Shown here piece by piece: positions 17,697 through 27,567 of a DNA stretch of 64,000 nucleotides. The position numbers and the translations under genes are program-made. This DNA comes from Pukyongiella litopenaei (GTDB lineage: Bacteria > Pseudomonadota > Alphaproteobacteria > Rhodobacterales > Rhodobacteraceae): the NCBI RefSeq assembly GCF_003008555.2, contig NZ_CP027665.1, forward strand, positions 2,046,001-2,110,000. Direction: 5' to 3'. Under the pieces are notes generated by a model, which worked only from the letters and a program-made list of their open reading frames with translations, did no database searches and was not told the origin of the DNA. Every line of letters begins with the position of its first letter. Within the stretch, counting starts at the first letter, position 1.

Positions 17697-17835
17697 GATT
17701 GGTAATCCCTTGCGTAAAAACGCCGATTTTTCGATGATTATCGCAAACGCCCATGGCCGTGCGAGAAAAAATTTGTCGGATTTCCCGCCTGACCTGACGT
17801 AAGCAGAAAAACACCAGACAGCCGGAGGACTGCCA
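17697..17835. promoter_or_regulatory. divergent lrp-ald control region
   Basis: 139-base gap with AT-rich tracts (TTTTTCGATGATTATCGC, GAGAAAAAATTTG) in otherwise GC-rich DNA. Such tracts are what Lrp-family octamers wrap. I see no single perfect palindrome, so specific operator positions are not claimed. The ald ribosome site (GCCGGAGGA) is at the right edge. Confidence 0.4.
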
Positions 17836-18954
17836 ATGAAGATCGGATGCCCCACAGAAGTCAAGCCGCAGGAGTTCCGGGTCGGCATGACGCCCGCCGC
17901 CGCGCAGGAAGCCGCCGCCCGCGGCCACGAGGTGCTGATCCAGACGGGCGCGGGGGCAGGCTCGGGCTTTGCCGATGCCGATTACGTCGCCGCCGGCGCC
18001 ACCATTCTCGACACGGCGGCCGAGATCTTTGCCGCCGCCGATATGATTGTGAAGGTGAAGGAACCGCAGGCCCCGGAACGCAAGATGCTGCGCGAGGGGC
18101 AGGTGCTGTTCACCTACCTGCACCTGGCCCCCGACCCGGAGCAGACCCGCGACCTGCTCGCCTCGGGCTGCACCGCGATCGCCTATGAAACGGTAACCGA
18201 CCGCAACGGCACGCTGCCGCTGCTGGCGCCGATGTCCGAGGTCGCCGGCCGCCTGGCCCCGCAGAGCGGGGCATGGGCGCTGCAGAAGGCGAATGGCGGC
18301 AGCGGAGTGCTGCTGGGCGGCGTGCCCGGCGTGCGCCCTGCCAACGTGGCGATCATCGGCGGCGGCGTGGTCGGCACCGCCGCTGCGCGCGTCGCCGTGG
18401 GCATGGGCGCCAATGTCACCGTGCTGGACCGGTCCGTGCCACGCCTGTCCTATCTCGACGACGTGTTCATGGGCCGGCTGACGACGCAATACTCCGACAA
18501 GGGCGCGGTCGAGGACCTGTTGCCGAGGATGGACATGGTGATCGGCGCGGTGCTGATCCCCGGCGCCGCGGCGCCGAAACTGGTTTCCCGCGCGCAGCTT
18601 GCGACGATGAAGCCGGGATCGGTGCTCGTCGATGTCGCCATCGACCAGGGGGGCTGTTTCGAAACCTCGCGGCCCACCACCCACCAGGATCCGATCTACG
18701 ATGTCGACGGGATCATGCATTACTGCGTGGCGAACATGCCGGGCGCGGTGGCGCGCACCTCGACCATCGCGCTGGGCAACGCCACGCTTCCGTTCCTGCT
18801 GGCCCTGGCCGACAAGGGCTGGAAACAGGCCTGTGCCGATGACGAACACCTGCTGGCCGGGTTGAACGTCCATGCCGGCAAGCTGACCTACTACGCGGTC
18901 GGCAAGGCGCTGGGGATCGACGTGATTGCACCGGCGGTCGCGATCCGCGACTGA
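17836..18954 (+). CDS. ald: alanine dehydrogenase
   Basis: Protein of 372 residues, the usual length. It interconverts L-alanine and pyruvate plus ammonia with NAD. Substrate-binding and catalytic residues known for the family are present: Arg15 (EFRVG), Lys75 (VKVKEP) and His96 (TYLHLAPD). The NAD-binding motif is [20 protein letters not shown] in the middle. The C-terminal segment [20 protein letters not shown] is diagnostic. GGAGG lies eight bases before the ATG. Expression is probably switched by the divergent Lrp-type regulator in response to alanine. Confidence 0.96.
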   Translation: MKIGCPTEVKPQEFRVGMTPAAAQEAAARGHEVLIQTGAGAGSGFADADYVAAGATILDTAAEIFAAADMIVKVKEPQAPERKMLREGQVLFTYLHLAPDPEQTRDLLASGCTAIAYETVTDRNGTLPLLAPMSEVAGRLAPQSGAWALQKANGGSGVLLGGVPGVRPANVAIIGGGVVGTAAARVAVGMGANVTVLDRSVPRLSYLDDVFMGRLTTQYSDKGAVEDLLPRMDMVIGAVLIPGAAAPKLVSRAQLATMKPGSVLVDVAIDQGGCFETSRPTTHQDPIYDVDGIMHYCVANMPGAVARTSTIALGNATLPFLLALADKGWKQACADDEHLLAGLNVHAGKLTYYAVGKALGIDVIAPAVAIRD

Positions 18955-19000
18955 CCACGGCACGGGGACCGGCCCGGGTCGATTTCGGGCCAGAGCGGTA

Positions 19001-20023
19001 TCAGGCCGGGTCGACCCGCTGGCCCGCGGTGTCGAACGCATGGGCCTTGGCCGCGTCCCAGGTCACGCCGCAGCCGGTGCCTTCGGCCGGGATCGGCAGG
19101 GTGCCGTCCTGGCGCAGGGTGAACAGATCGCCCGTTGGCAGGCGCAGGTAGAGCAGCGTTTCCGCGCCCAGTTGTTCGGCCAGCGTCAGCGTGCCGTCCA
19201 GCATCGCGCTGTCGCCGTCGCCGGTCAGCCGGGCATGTTCGGGGCGGATGCCGATACTGTCGGCCGCGCCGCCGCCCTGGCCCAGCACCCCCGCGGGGAT
19301 GAAATTCATCGCCGGTGATCCGATGAACCCGGCCACGAACCGTGTCCGGGGCCGTGAATAGACCTCGACCGGGGCGCCGATCTGGTCGGCCACGCCCGCG
19401 TTCATCACGATCATCCGGTCGGCCATGGTCATCGCTTCGACCTGGTCGTGGGTCACATAGAGCGCGGTCACACCCAGTTGCCGCTGCAATTCGCGGATCT
19501 CGACCCGCATCTGCACCCGCAGCTTGGCGTCGAGATTGGACAGCGGTTCGTCGAACAGGAAAACGCTGGGCTTGCGCACGATGGCGCGGCCCATCGCGAC
19601 CCGCTGCCGCTGCCCGCCGGACAGCGCGCGCGGTTTCCGGTCGAGATAGTCCGACAGTTGCAGCATTTTTGCCGCCGTGGCCACGCGGTCGGCGATCTCG
19701 GCCTTGGGCACGCGGGCGATCTTCAGCCCGTAGGCCATGTTGTCGAACACGCTCATATGCGGGTAGAGCGCGTAGTTCTGGAACACCATCGCGATGTCGC
19801 GATCCATCGGCTCGGTTTCGTTCACGCGGTTGCCGCCGATGCGGATATCGCCCGCCGACACCGTTTCCAGCCCGGCCACCATCCGCAGCAGCGTCGATTT
19901 CCCGCAGCCGGACGGACCGACGATGACGATGAATTCACCATCCGCCACGTCGATGCTGACGCCGTGGATGACCTGGGTTCCGCCGAATGATTTCTTGATC
20001 TTGTCGAGGGTCAGGGTCGCCAT
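19001..20023 (-). CDS. ugpC: sn-glycerol-3-phosphate ABC transporter ATP-binding protein
   Basis: Protein of 340 residues. Walker A is GPSGCGKST (36-44), the signature is LSGGQRQR, Walker B is VFLFDEP, and the switch His is in YVTHDQ. The C-terminal regulatory OB/TOBE part (GIRPEHARL) is typical of the MalK/UgpC class. It powers import through UgpA/UgpE. It is the last gene of ugpBAEC, three bases after ugpE, so translation is coupled. Specificity is inferred from the operon rather than the ATPase itself. Confidence 0.93.
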   Translation of the reverse strand: MATLTLDKIKKSFGGTQVIHGVSIDVADGEFIVIVGPSGCGKSTLLRMVAGLETVSAGDIRIGGNRVNETEPMDRDIAMVFQNYALYPHMSVFDNMAYGLKIARVPKAEIADRVATAAKMLQLSDYLDRKPRALSGGQRQRVAMGRAIVRKPSVFLFDEPLSNLDAKLRVQMRVEIRELQRQLGVTALYVTHDQVEAMTMADRMIVMNAGVADQIGAPVEVYSRPRTRFVAGFIGSPAMNFIPAGVLGQGGGAADSIGIRPEHARLTGDGDSAMLDGTLTLAEQLGAETLLYLRLPTGDLFTLRQDGTLPIPAEGTGCGVTWDAAKAHAFDTAGQRVDPA

Positions 20024-20026
20024 TTT

Positions 20027-20881
20027 CTATTTCTCGCTGTCCACGAGGCCGCGGATGAAAAGTTTCTGCATCGAGATCACCACCACCACCGGCGGCAGCA
20101 TCGCCAGGATCGCGGTGGCCATGATGATCGGCCATTCGCCGAAATCGTCGCCGGTGGGGATCATCTGGTTGATACCCATCACGATGGTGTTCATCGAGGG
20201 ATCGGTGGTGATCAGCAGCGGCCAGAGATACTGGTTCCAGCCATAGATGAACAGGATCACGAATAGGGCCGCGATGTTGGTGCGGCTCATCGGCAGCAGG
20301 ATGTCGACGAAGAACCGCATCGGACGGGCGCCGTCGACGCGGGCGGCCTCGGCCAGTTCGTCCGGCACCGTCATGAAGAACTGCCGGAACAGGAATGTCG
20401 CGGTGGCCGAAGCGATCAGCGGAAAGATCAGCCCGGAATAGCTGTTCAGCATGCCGAAGCCGGCGACCACCTCGTAGGTGGGTACGATGCGCACCTCGAC
20501 CGGCAGCATCAGCGTCAGGAAGATCAGCCAGAAGAACAGCTTGCGGCCCGGAAAGCGGAAATAGACGATGGCAAAGGCCGACAGCAGCGAAATCGCGATC
20601 TTGCCCAGCGCGATGCCCAGCGCCATGATCAGCGAATTGAGCAGCATCTGCGCCACCGGCGCGTTGACGCCCGACAGCAGCGCGCGCGAGTAGTTCTCCC
20701 AGAACCGGTCTCCGGGCAGCAGCGGCATCGGCGGCTGGACGATCTCGGGCTGGGTCACGGTCGAGGCGACAAAGGCCAGCCAGATCGGAAAGAAGATCAC
20801 CAGCACGCCGATGATCAGCCCCAGATGCGACAGCAAGTGCCCCGCGCCGCGCCGTTCGACCATGCCGTCCCGCGCCGCCAT
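20027..20881 (-). CDS. ugpE: sn-glycerol-3-phosphate ABC transporter permease UgpE
   Basis: Protein of 284 residues with six membrane helices and the EAA-loop of binding-protein-dependent permeases ([20 protein letters not shown]) that docks on UgpC. Its ATG shares one base with the ugpA stop (TGATG). Both permeases form the heterodimeric channel. Confidence 0.92.
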   Translation of the reverse strand: MAARDGMVERRGAGHLLSHLGLIIGVLVIFFPIWLAFVASTVTQPEIVQPPMPLLPGDRFWENYSRALLSGVNAPVAQMLLNSLIMALGIALGKIAISLLSAFAIVYFRFPGRKLFFWLIFLTLMLPVEVRIVPTYEVVAGFGMLNSYSGLIFPLIASATATFLFRQFFMTVPDELAEAARVDGARPMRFFVDILLPMSRTNIAALFVILFIYGWNQYLWPLLITTDPSMNTIVMGINQMIPTGDDFGEWPIIMATAILAMLPPVVVVISMQKLFIRGLVDSEK

Positions 20882-21762
20882 CAGTAATGCACCCTGCGTT
20901 CGATGAACCGGAACTGGATGATGGTCAGCAGACCGACCACCACCAGCAGGATCACCGATTGCGCCGCCGATGATCCCAGGTCCTGGCCGACGAACCCGTC
21001 GGAATAGACCTTGTAGACCAGGATCGTCGTCGCCTGCTGCGGCCCGCCCGAGGTGATGGTGTGGATTACGCCGAAGGTCTCGAAGAAGGCATAGACGATA
21101 TTGACCACCAGCAGGAAAAAGGTGGTCGGCGACAGCAGCGGAAAGACGATGGTGCGGAACCGGGTCCAGAACCGGGCGCCGTCGATCGCGGCGGCCTCGA
21201 TCACCGAACGCGGGATCGCCTGCAGCCCGGCGAGGAAGAACAGGAAATTGTAGCTGATCCGGCCCCAGCTCGACGCGACCACCACCAGCCCCATCGCCTG
21301 GGTGTCGTTCAGCACATGGTTCCAGTCATAGCCCAGCAGGCCCAGATACCACGACACCACGCCGACGCGGGTGCTGAACATGAACATCCACAGCACCCCG
21401 GCGATCGCGGGGGCGACCGCGTAGGGCCAGATCAGCAGGGTGCGGTAGGTGCCCGAGCCCCTGATCAACCGGTCCGCCAGCACGGCGAGGAACAGCGCCG
21501 CCCCCATCGACACCAGCGTGACCAGCCCGGAAAAGACCGCCGTGGTCCAGAACGAGGCGCGGTAATAGGGGTCGCTGAGCAGAAACTCGAAATTGCCCAG
21601 CCCGACGAATTGCGACGACAGCCCGAACGGGTCGGGAATGAACAGCGATTGCCAGACCGCCTGTCCGGCCGGATAGAAGAAGAACACGGCGGTGACGATC
21701 ACCTGCGGCATCAGCAGGCAGATCGGCAGCAGCCAGCCCTTGAAGGTGACACGCTTCTCCAT
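20881..21762 (-). CDS. ugpA: sn-glycerol-3-phosphate ABC transporter permease UgpA
   Basis: Protein of 293 residues with six membrane helices. The EAA-type loop ([18 protein letters not shown]) lies between helices 4 and 5. It starts [20 protein letters not shown], the usual UgpA N-terminus. It is preceded by a stable hairpin that separates it from ugpB and probably limits its expression relative to the binding protein. Confidence 0.92.
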   Translation of the reverse strand: MEKRVTFKGWLLPICLLMPQVIVTAVFFFYPAGQAVWQSLFIPDPFGLSSQFVGLGNFEFLLSDPYYRASFWTTAVFSGLVTLVSMGAALFLAVLADRLIRGSGTYRTLLIWPYAVAPAIAGVLWMFMFSTRVGVVSWYLGLLGYDWNHVLNDTQAMGLVVVASSWGRISYNFLFFLAGLQAIPRSVIEAAAIDGARFWTRFRTIVFPLLSPTTFFLLVVNIVYAFFETFGVIHTITSGGPQQATTILVYKVYSDGFVGQDLGSSAAQSVILLVVVGLLTIIQFRFIERRVHY

Positions 21763-21811
21763 GCTCTCGCTCCGGTCGCCGGGCCCGGTTCACAACAATG
21801 CCCGGCGGAAA

Positions 21812-21839
21812 TGCCCCCGCCCGCGGGCAGGCGGGGGCA
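21812..21839 (-). terminator. intra-operon hairpin between ugpB and ugpA
   Basis: A 10-bp perfect stem (TGCCCCCGCC / GGCGGGGGCA) with an 8-base loop directly after the ugpB stop and about 50 bases before ugpA. There is no U-run on the ugp strand, so it more likely protects the ugpB mRNA 3' end or partially attenuates than terminates fully. This is the classic way to make binding protein in excess. Confidence 0.6.
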
Positions 21840-21845
21840 GGGGTC

Positions 21846-23165
21846 TTACTTGTTGGCTTGTTCGAAGCGGCGCAGCAGCTGGTTGCCGCGCTCCACCGCG
21901 CTGTCCAGTGCCGTCTGCGCGTCCTTGTCGCCAGCCCAGACCGCTTCCAGTTCCTCGTCGATGATGCCGCGGATCTGGTCGAAACTGCCCAGGCGCAGGC
22001 CCTTCGAATTGGCGGTCGGTTCGTTCGTCGTCATCTGGATCACCGCGATGTCGGTGCCCGGATTGGCGTCATAGAACCCCTGTTCGCGGGTCAGTTCTCC
22101 GGCGGCCTTGGTGATCGGCAGGTAACCGGTATCCTGGTGCCACTTGGCCTGCACCTCGGCCGAGGACAGGTAGTTCAGGAAGGTCGCGACGCCCTTGTAT
22201 TCGGCATCGTCATGCCCCGCCATGACCCACAGCGAAGCGCCGCCGATGATGGTGTTCTGCGGCGCGCCCTCGACGTCGCCCCAATAGGGCAGCGGGCGGG
22301 TTTCGAACTCGAACTTGGCCTCGGACTTGATCCCGGCATAGCCGGCCGAGCTTTCGGTGAAGAACGCGCATTCGCCGCCGCGGAAATTGGCGCCGCCCTC
22401 GTTGCGGCGGCCGGCGTAGAAGAATTTGCCGTCCCTGGCCCAGTCACCCATGGTCTGGATATGCTTGACCTGCACCGGGCTGTTGAAGGCCAGCTCGGTG
22501 TCCAGCCCGGCAAAGCCGTTTTCCTGGGTGGCGAAGGGCACGTTGTGATAGGCGGACAGGTTTTCCAGGTGGATCCAGCTCTGCCAGGCGGTGGTCAGCG
22601 GGCATTCGCTGCCGGCCTCTTTCAGCTTGTCCAGCGCCTCGCCCACCTGTTCCCAGGTGGCGAGATCCATGTCCGGGTCCAGCCCGGCCGCGGTCAGCGC
22701 GTCGCGGTTGACCCACAGAACCGGGGTCGACGAGTTGAACGGCATCGACAGCATTTCGCCGTCGGTGGTGGTGTAATAGCCCTTCACCGCGCCGATATAG
22801 GCATCCGGGTCCCAGTCGGCGCCGGATTCGGCCATCAGCTCATAGACCGGCTTGATCGCCCCCTTGGCGGCCATCATCGTCGCGGTGCCGACCTCGAACA
22901 CCTGCAGCAGGTGCGGCTGTTCGCCGGCGCGGAAGGCGGCGATGCCCGCATTCAGCGTTTCCGAGTAGTTGCCCTTGTGGGTGGCCGTCACCACGAAGTC
23001 GCCCTGGCTTTCGTTGAAGCCCTTGGCGATCTCGTCCACCAGCTCACCCAGCCGGCCGCCATGGGCGTGCCACCACTGGATTTCGGTCTGCGCCTGCGCC
23101 GTGGCGCCCAGCATGCTGAGCGCGAACACCGATGCCGCGGTGGCGAATGCGAATTTGTTGGTCAT
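21846..23165 (-). CDS. ugpB: sn-glycerol-3-phosphate ABC transporter substrate-binding protein
   Basis: Protein of 439 residues with a signal peptide (1-25, ending ATAQAQ) and the UgpB-specific start of the mature protein (TEIQWWHAHGGRLGELVDEI). The rest has the type I/II extracellular solute-binding fold, with conserved SGGASL-like loop (IIGGASLWVMAG) and ligand-contacting tryptophans. It captures glycerol-3-phosphate or glycerophosphodiesters in the periplasm. It is the first gene of ugpBAEC, with a candidate Pho box about 105 bases upstream. Confidence 0.95.
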   Translation of the reverse strand: MTNKFAFATAASVFALSMLGATAQAQTEIQWWHAHGGRLGELVDEIAKGFNESQGDFVVTATHKGNYSETLNAGIAAFRAGEQPHLLQVFEVGTATMMAAKGAIKPVYELMAESGADWDPDAYIGAVKGYYTTTDGEMLSMPFNSSTPVLWVNRDALTAAGLDPDMDLATWEQVGEALDKLKEAGSECPLTTAWQSWIHLENLSAYHNVPFATQENGFAGLDTELAFNSPVQVKHIQTMGDWARDGKFFYAGRRNEGGANFRGGECAFFTESSAGYAGIKSEAKFEFETRPLPYWGDVEGAPQNTIIGGASLWVMAGHDDAEYKGVATFLNYLSSAEVQAKWHQDTGYLPITKAAGELTREQGFYDANPGTDIAVIQMTTNEPTANSKGLRLGSFDQIRGIIDEELEAVWAGDKDAQTALDSAVERGNQLLRRFEQANK

Positions 23166-23269
23166 GGTTGCCTCCCCTAGTCCTTTCCTTGCGCCAGCAG
23201 CCTAGCGGTTGCGGCGGGGGTCTGCCAAGTGGTTTTGACGACGCGGAAAAATCCGCCCCGGCGCGTTAG

Positions 23270-23298
23270 ACGACAGCCTTGTAAACGCCGTGTGACAG
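23270..23298 (-). promoter_or_regulatory. candidate Pho box of the ugp operon
   Basis: On the minus strand: CTGTCAC, 4 bases, CGTTTAC, 4 bases, CTGTCGT, that is three 7-base units with 11-base period. The outer two are close to the Pho-box half site CTGTCAT; the middle one is weak. ugp operons are well-known PhoB targets under phosphate limitation. The position, about 105 bases before the ugpB ATG, allows a -10 and leader downstream. Confidence 0.5.
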
Positions 23299-23316
23299 AT
23301 TGCTATTGACCTCGGG

Positions 23317-23577
23317 TCAGGCGCGCGGAGGCGGCACCTCGTCGGTTTCGCCCTCGCGGTCAGGCACCGGGTCATAGCCGGACCCGCCCCACGGGTGGCA
23401 CCGCGCGATCCGCCGTGCGGCCAGCGCCGTGCCCCGGATCGCGCCATGGGTTTCCAGCGCGTCGAGCGCATAGGCCGAACAGGTGGGCTGATAGCGGCAG
23501 TTGAACCCGACCCAGGGCGACAGCAGCAGCCGGTAGGCCCGGACCGGCAGCGCCGCCAGATGCGCCAGCGGGGTCAT
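23317..23577 (-). CDS. yidD: membrane protein insertion efficiency factor YidD
   Basis: Protein of 86 residues, family-typical. It has an amphipathic N-terminal helix and the signature [20 protein letters not shown] followed by [17 protein letters not shown] with the conserved cysteines. YidD assists YidC-dependent membrane insertion. It overlaps the rnpA stop by four bases (ATGA), completing the conserved rpmH-rnpA-yidD order. Confidence 0.95.
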   Translation of the reverse strand: MTPLAHLAALPVRAYRLLLSPWVGFNCRYQPTCSAYALDALETHGAIRGTALAARRIARCHPWGGSGYDPVPDREGETDEVPPPRA

Positions 23578-23999
23578 GGCGCGGTTCCGTGAATGCGGCG
23601 CAGGGCCTTGCGCAGGTCGTCCAGCAGATCGTCGAAACCGCGTGCGGCGGTCGCGTCGCGGCGGCCGATCAGCACATAATCCCAGCCGTCGCGGCCCAGT
23701 TCGGGCAGCACGATGCGCGCCGCTTCGCGCAGGCGCCGCTTGGCGCGATTGCGGGCAACCGCGTTGCCGACCTTTTTGGAACAGGTGAACCCGACGCGGA
23801 TGCCGGCCGCTTCGCCGTCGCGGCGCTGGCGGGCCTGCAGCATCATCGACCCCGCCGACTGGCGGCGGGCACGGGCGGCGCGCAGGAAATCGGCGCGCTT
23901 GCGCAAGGTGGCCAGGCCGGGCGCCGGCGCGGTTGCGTCCGGGCGCGAGAAAACCGCCGGAGGCGTATCCCGTGGGGCCTCCGGCGGTGTCATGGGCAT
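23574..23999 (-). CDS. rnpA: ribonuclease P protein component
   Basis: Protein of 141 residues (139 if the second ATG at 23993 is used; neither has a good ribosome site). The conserved RnpA core starts near residue 31 ([20 protein letters not shown]) and has the RNR motif region ([20 protein letters not shown]). It binds P RNA for tRNA 5' maturation. The first 30 residues are Pro/Ala-rich and are encoded across a 12-bp perfect palindrome, which may control expression. It is downstream of rpmH (17 bases) and overlaps yidD. Confidence 0.92.
   Translation of the reverse strand: MPMTPPEAPRDTPPAVFSRPDATAPAPGLATLRKRADFLRAARARRQSAGSMMLQARQRRDGEAAGIRVGFTCSKKVGNAVARNRAKRRLREAARIVLPELGRDGWDYVLIGRRDATAARGFDDLLDDLRKALRRIHGTAP
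23953..23988 (-). promoter_or_regulatory. 12-bp palindrome inside the 5' coding end of rnpA
   Basis: ACCGCCGGAGGC and its exact complement GCCTCCGGCGGT flank a 12-base loop. It begins 11 bases into rnpA, between the L34 gene and the conserved RnpA core. It could act as an attenuator or a translation-lowering hairpin that lets rpmH be made in large excess over rnpA. Function is inference. Confidence 0.55.
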
Positions 24000-24016
24000 T
24001 GCTCGAAAGGTGGTGC

Positions 24017-24151
24017 CTAGGCGCTCAGCGCCTTGCGACCGCGTGCGCGGCGCGCGTTCAGGATCTTGCGGCCCGCCTTGGTGGCCATGCGGGCACGGAA
24101 CCCGTGGCGGCGCTTGCGGACCAGGTTCGAGGGTTGATAGGTGCGTTTCAT
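24017..24151 (-). CDS. rpmH: 50S ribosomal protein L34
   Basis: Protein of 44 residues: [20 protein letters not shown] at the start and ending GRKALSA, the exact L34 pattern and length. A GGAG ribosome site lies 9 bases upstream (CTGGAGACGGAGCG). It is the first gene of rpmH-rnpA-yidD. The gene is small enough to be missed by length-filtered gene finding. Confidence 0.98.
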   Translation of the reverse strand: MKRTYQPSNLVRKRRHGFRARMATKAGRKILNARRARGRKALSA

Positions 24152-24216
24152 CGCTCCGTCTCCAGTCTTGCGGTCGGGTTCGGCGCGGATTCGCCCCCGG
24201 TTTGTTCGAAGCCCGT

Positions 24217-24245
24217 CCTCTACTGCGCCTTTGGCGGCATGTCAA
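24217..24245 (-). promoter_or_regulatory. sigma-70-type promoter of rpmH
   Basis: On the minus strand: TTGACA (perfect -35), 17-base spacer, TAGAGG as -10. It would start a leader of about 60 bases before rpmH. The remaining gap up to 24420 holds the start region of the divergent kinase gene. Confidence 0.6.
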
Positions 24246-24420
24246 ACCCCAAGGTCGCGGAAAACGCGGCCGGCGTCCCGATCGCGCCGCCGCGCCGGGG
24301 GGGCGGGCGGTGCGGCAGGGCCTGTTTCTTGCCGGGGTTGTTTGATATTCCTTCCGTCGAACAGGTGGTTGGGGCATCGCACTTTCCGATCCCCTGACCG
24401 TGGGCCGGGGCAGTTGCAAT

Positions 24421-25809
24421 ATGCTGAATACGCTTTCGGGGCGGTTTTTGATTCTGACGGCGGCCTTCCTGATGCTGGCCGAGTTGCTGATCTTCGTGCC
24501 CTCGATTGCCCGGTTCCGGGTCGATTACCTAGGCGACCGGCTGGAACGGGCGCAGATCGCATCGCTGGCGCTGCTGGCCGACGAGATGCTGTCCGCCGAT
24601 CTCGAAGCTGAACTGCTGGAGAACGCCGAGGTGTTCAACGTGGTGCTGCGCCGGGATGCGATGCGCCAGCTGGTGCTGTCCTCGCCGCTGCCGGCGCCGA
24701 TCTCGGCCACCTATGACATTCGCGACCCGGGTGCGGTGGTGCTGATCCGTGACGCGCTGCACCGGCTGTTCGACCCGCAGAACGAGATCATCCGCGTGAT
24801 CGGCGCGCCGGTGCGCGAGGCCGGGTTGCTGATCGAGGTGACGATGGAAACCGCGCCGCTGCGCGAGGCGATGATCCGCTATGGGCTGCGGGTGCTGACG
24901 CTGTCTGCCTCGATCGCCGCGATCACCGCGCTGCTGCTGTTTTTCGCCGTGCGCGCCGTCGTGGTGCGCCCGATCAAGGGCGTGGTGAACTACATGCAGC
25001 GCTATGCCGCCGCCCCCGAGGACGCGCGCCAGATCATCAGCCCCAAGGCGTCGCTCAAGGAGCTGCGCGAGGCCGAGACGGCGCTGAACAAGATGCAGAC
25101 GGAACTGACGCAGGCGCTCAGGCAGCGCAAGCGGCTGGCCGATCTGGGCAGCGCCGTGGCCCGCGTCAGCCATGACCTGCGCAACATCCTGACCAGCGCC
25201 CAGCTGTTTACCGACAGGATCGAATCCAGCGAAGACCCGCTGGTGCGCCGGCTGGCCCCCAAGCTGGTGGGCTCGATCACCCGCGCGGTGAGCCTGTGCG
25301 AAAGCACGCTGGCATTCGGCCGCGCCGAGGAACCGCCGCCGACGCTGGGGCTGGTGCAGCTCTCGGCGCTGGTCGCGGACGTGATCGAGAACGAGACCCT
25401 GACCGCCGACGAAACCCATGTCGAGTTCCGGCGCGACATCCCCCCGCAGATGACCCTGCGCGCGGATTCCGAGCAGCTGTTCCGGGTGATCCTGAACCTC
25501 GTGCGCAATGCCCACCAGGCGATTGCCGCCACCGGGCGGCCGGGGCAGGTCACCGTTTCGGCCCGCGAGGATGACGACAACTGGGTCGTGACCGTTGCCG
25601 ATACCGGGCCCGGTCTGCCCGACAAGGCCCGCGACCACCTGTTCCAGCCGTTTCAGGGCGGGGTGCGCAAGGGCGGCTCGGGGCTGGGGCTGGCGATTGC
25701 CGCCGATCTCGTGCGCGGCCATGGCGGCACGCTGGATCTGCGCAGCACCGGCCCCGACGGCACCGTGTTCGAGATCCGCCTGCCCAAGGGCGACGGCGCA
25801 TTGGCCTGA
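24421..25809 (+). CDS. sensor histidine kinase, orphan
   Basis: Protein of 462 residues from ATG 24421 (a GTG at 24400 is an alternative). Two membrane helices (about 9-28 and 158-182) flank a periplasmic sensor of about 130 residues without known fold. A HAMP-like linker follows, then the dimerisation domain with phospho-accepting His251 (VARVSHDLRNILTSA), N box NLVRNAHQAI, G1 DTGPGLPD, and G2 GGSGLGLAI. No response regulator is adjacent, so its partner and signal are unknown. Divergent from rpmH. Confidence 0.88.
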   Translation: MLNTLSGRFLILTAAFLMLAELLIFVPSIARFRVDYLGDRLERAQIASLALLADEMLSADLEAELLENAEVFNVVLRRDAMRQLVLSSPLPAPISATYDIRDPGAVVLIRDALHRLFDPQNEIIRVIGAPVREAGLLIEVTMETAPLREAMIRYGLRVLTLSASIAAITALLLFFAVRAVVVRPIKGVVNYMQRYAAAPEDARQIISPKASLKELREAETALNKMQTELTQALRQRKRLADLGSAVARVSHDLRNILTSAQLFTDRIESSEDPLVRRLAPKLVGSITRAVSLCESTLAFGRAEEPPPTLGLVQLSALVADVIENETLTADETHVEFRRDIPPQMTLRADSEQLFRVILNLVRNAHQAIAATGRPGQVTVSAREDDDNWVVTVADTGPGLPDKARDHLFQPFQGGVRKGGSGLGLAIAADLVRGHGGTLDLRSTGPDGTVFEIRLPKGDGALA

Positions 25810-25833
25810 CATGGCCCACGGCCCGCCGCGGGT

Positions 25834-26289
25834 TCAGCCCAGCACTTCGATCGCGGTGCGGCTGTCCAGTTCCAGGGCGCCGTCGCAGGCATCGGCGCCG
25901 GTGTCCCCCGCCTCGCAACTGCTGACGCCGTTGATCAGCACCCGGCCGAGGCTGGCGCAGCTCAGCTCCGGCACCGCGAACTGCCGCACCCGCACCCGCC
26001 CGGCGGGCAGGTCGGCAAAGTTGAACAGGGTCAGCCGGTCGACCCGGCCCTCGGTGTCGAACAGAACGGTTTCATAGACCGCTCTGTCGATATCGCCGTC
26101 CTGGCGATTCTCGACCACGAAGGTCAGCAGGCAGGCATCGTCGCGCTGCTCGGCCGCATTCAGTTCGATCCGCAGACCCGCCCCGCTGTCGGTCGTGTCC
26201 CCGGTCGTGTCCCCGGCAGCCAGAGGTGCGGCGGCAACGGCGCCGAGGCCGGTCAGAAGAAGCGGCAGCCATTTCCCGCGGGTCATCAT
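25834..26289 (-). CDS. small secreted protein of unknown function
   Basis: About 151 residues with a signal peptide (RGKWLPLLLTGLGAVAAAPL). A duplicated GDTT repeat (12-base tandem repeat at 26191-26214) follows, and then a beta-rich body with four Cys (DDACLLTF, ELSCASL, SSCEAG, DACDGALELDSRTAIEV). No enzymatic motif. The ending (CDGALELDSRTAIEVLG) recurs in a group of small Rhodobacterales periplasmic proteins from memory. AAAGGA precedes the paired ATGs at 26289 and 26286. It lies downstream of mdh but behind a hairpin. Confidence 0.72.
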   Translation of the reverse strand: MMTRGKWLPLLLTGLGAVAAAPLAAGDTTGDTTDSGAGLRIELNAAEQRDDACLLTFVVENRQDGDIDRAVYETVLFDTEGRVDRLTLFNFADLPAGRVRVRQFAVPELSCASLGRVLINGVSSCEAGDTGADACDGALELDSRTAIEVLG

Positions 26290-26403
26290 CGGTCCTTTCG
26301 CGCACCCGGCCAGCATCACCAGCGCCCGGTCAGTGTCGGGCGGATGGTCTTGGGTCGCAGGTCGCGCCGGATTCTGCAAGCCCGCCCCGGCCCGGAACGG
26401 CAA

Positions 26404-26429
26404 CAGCCGCGCCCGGCGGGGCGCGGCTG
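26404..26429 (-). terminator. hairpin after mdh
   Basis: An 11-bp perfect stem (CAGCCGCGCCC / GGGCGCGGCTG) with a GGCG/CGCC tetraloop, 30 bases past the mdh stop. There is little U-run on the mdh strand, so it may be a weak terminator or 3'-end stabiliser. Confidence 0.55.
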
Positions 26430-26458
26430 CCAAAGTCCTGTGGGCGGGTGACCCGGTA

Positions 26459-27538
<1,080 letters not shown>

Positions 27539-27567
27539 CTATGGCAGGATCCGGAATCGGAGGAAAA

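Noticed and set aside
15777-17705. Forward frame of 642 codons across the GMC oxidoreductase and lrp
   Set aside because: Overlaps two recognised reverse genes entirely and matches no family.
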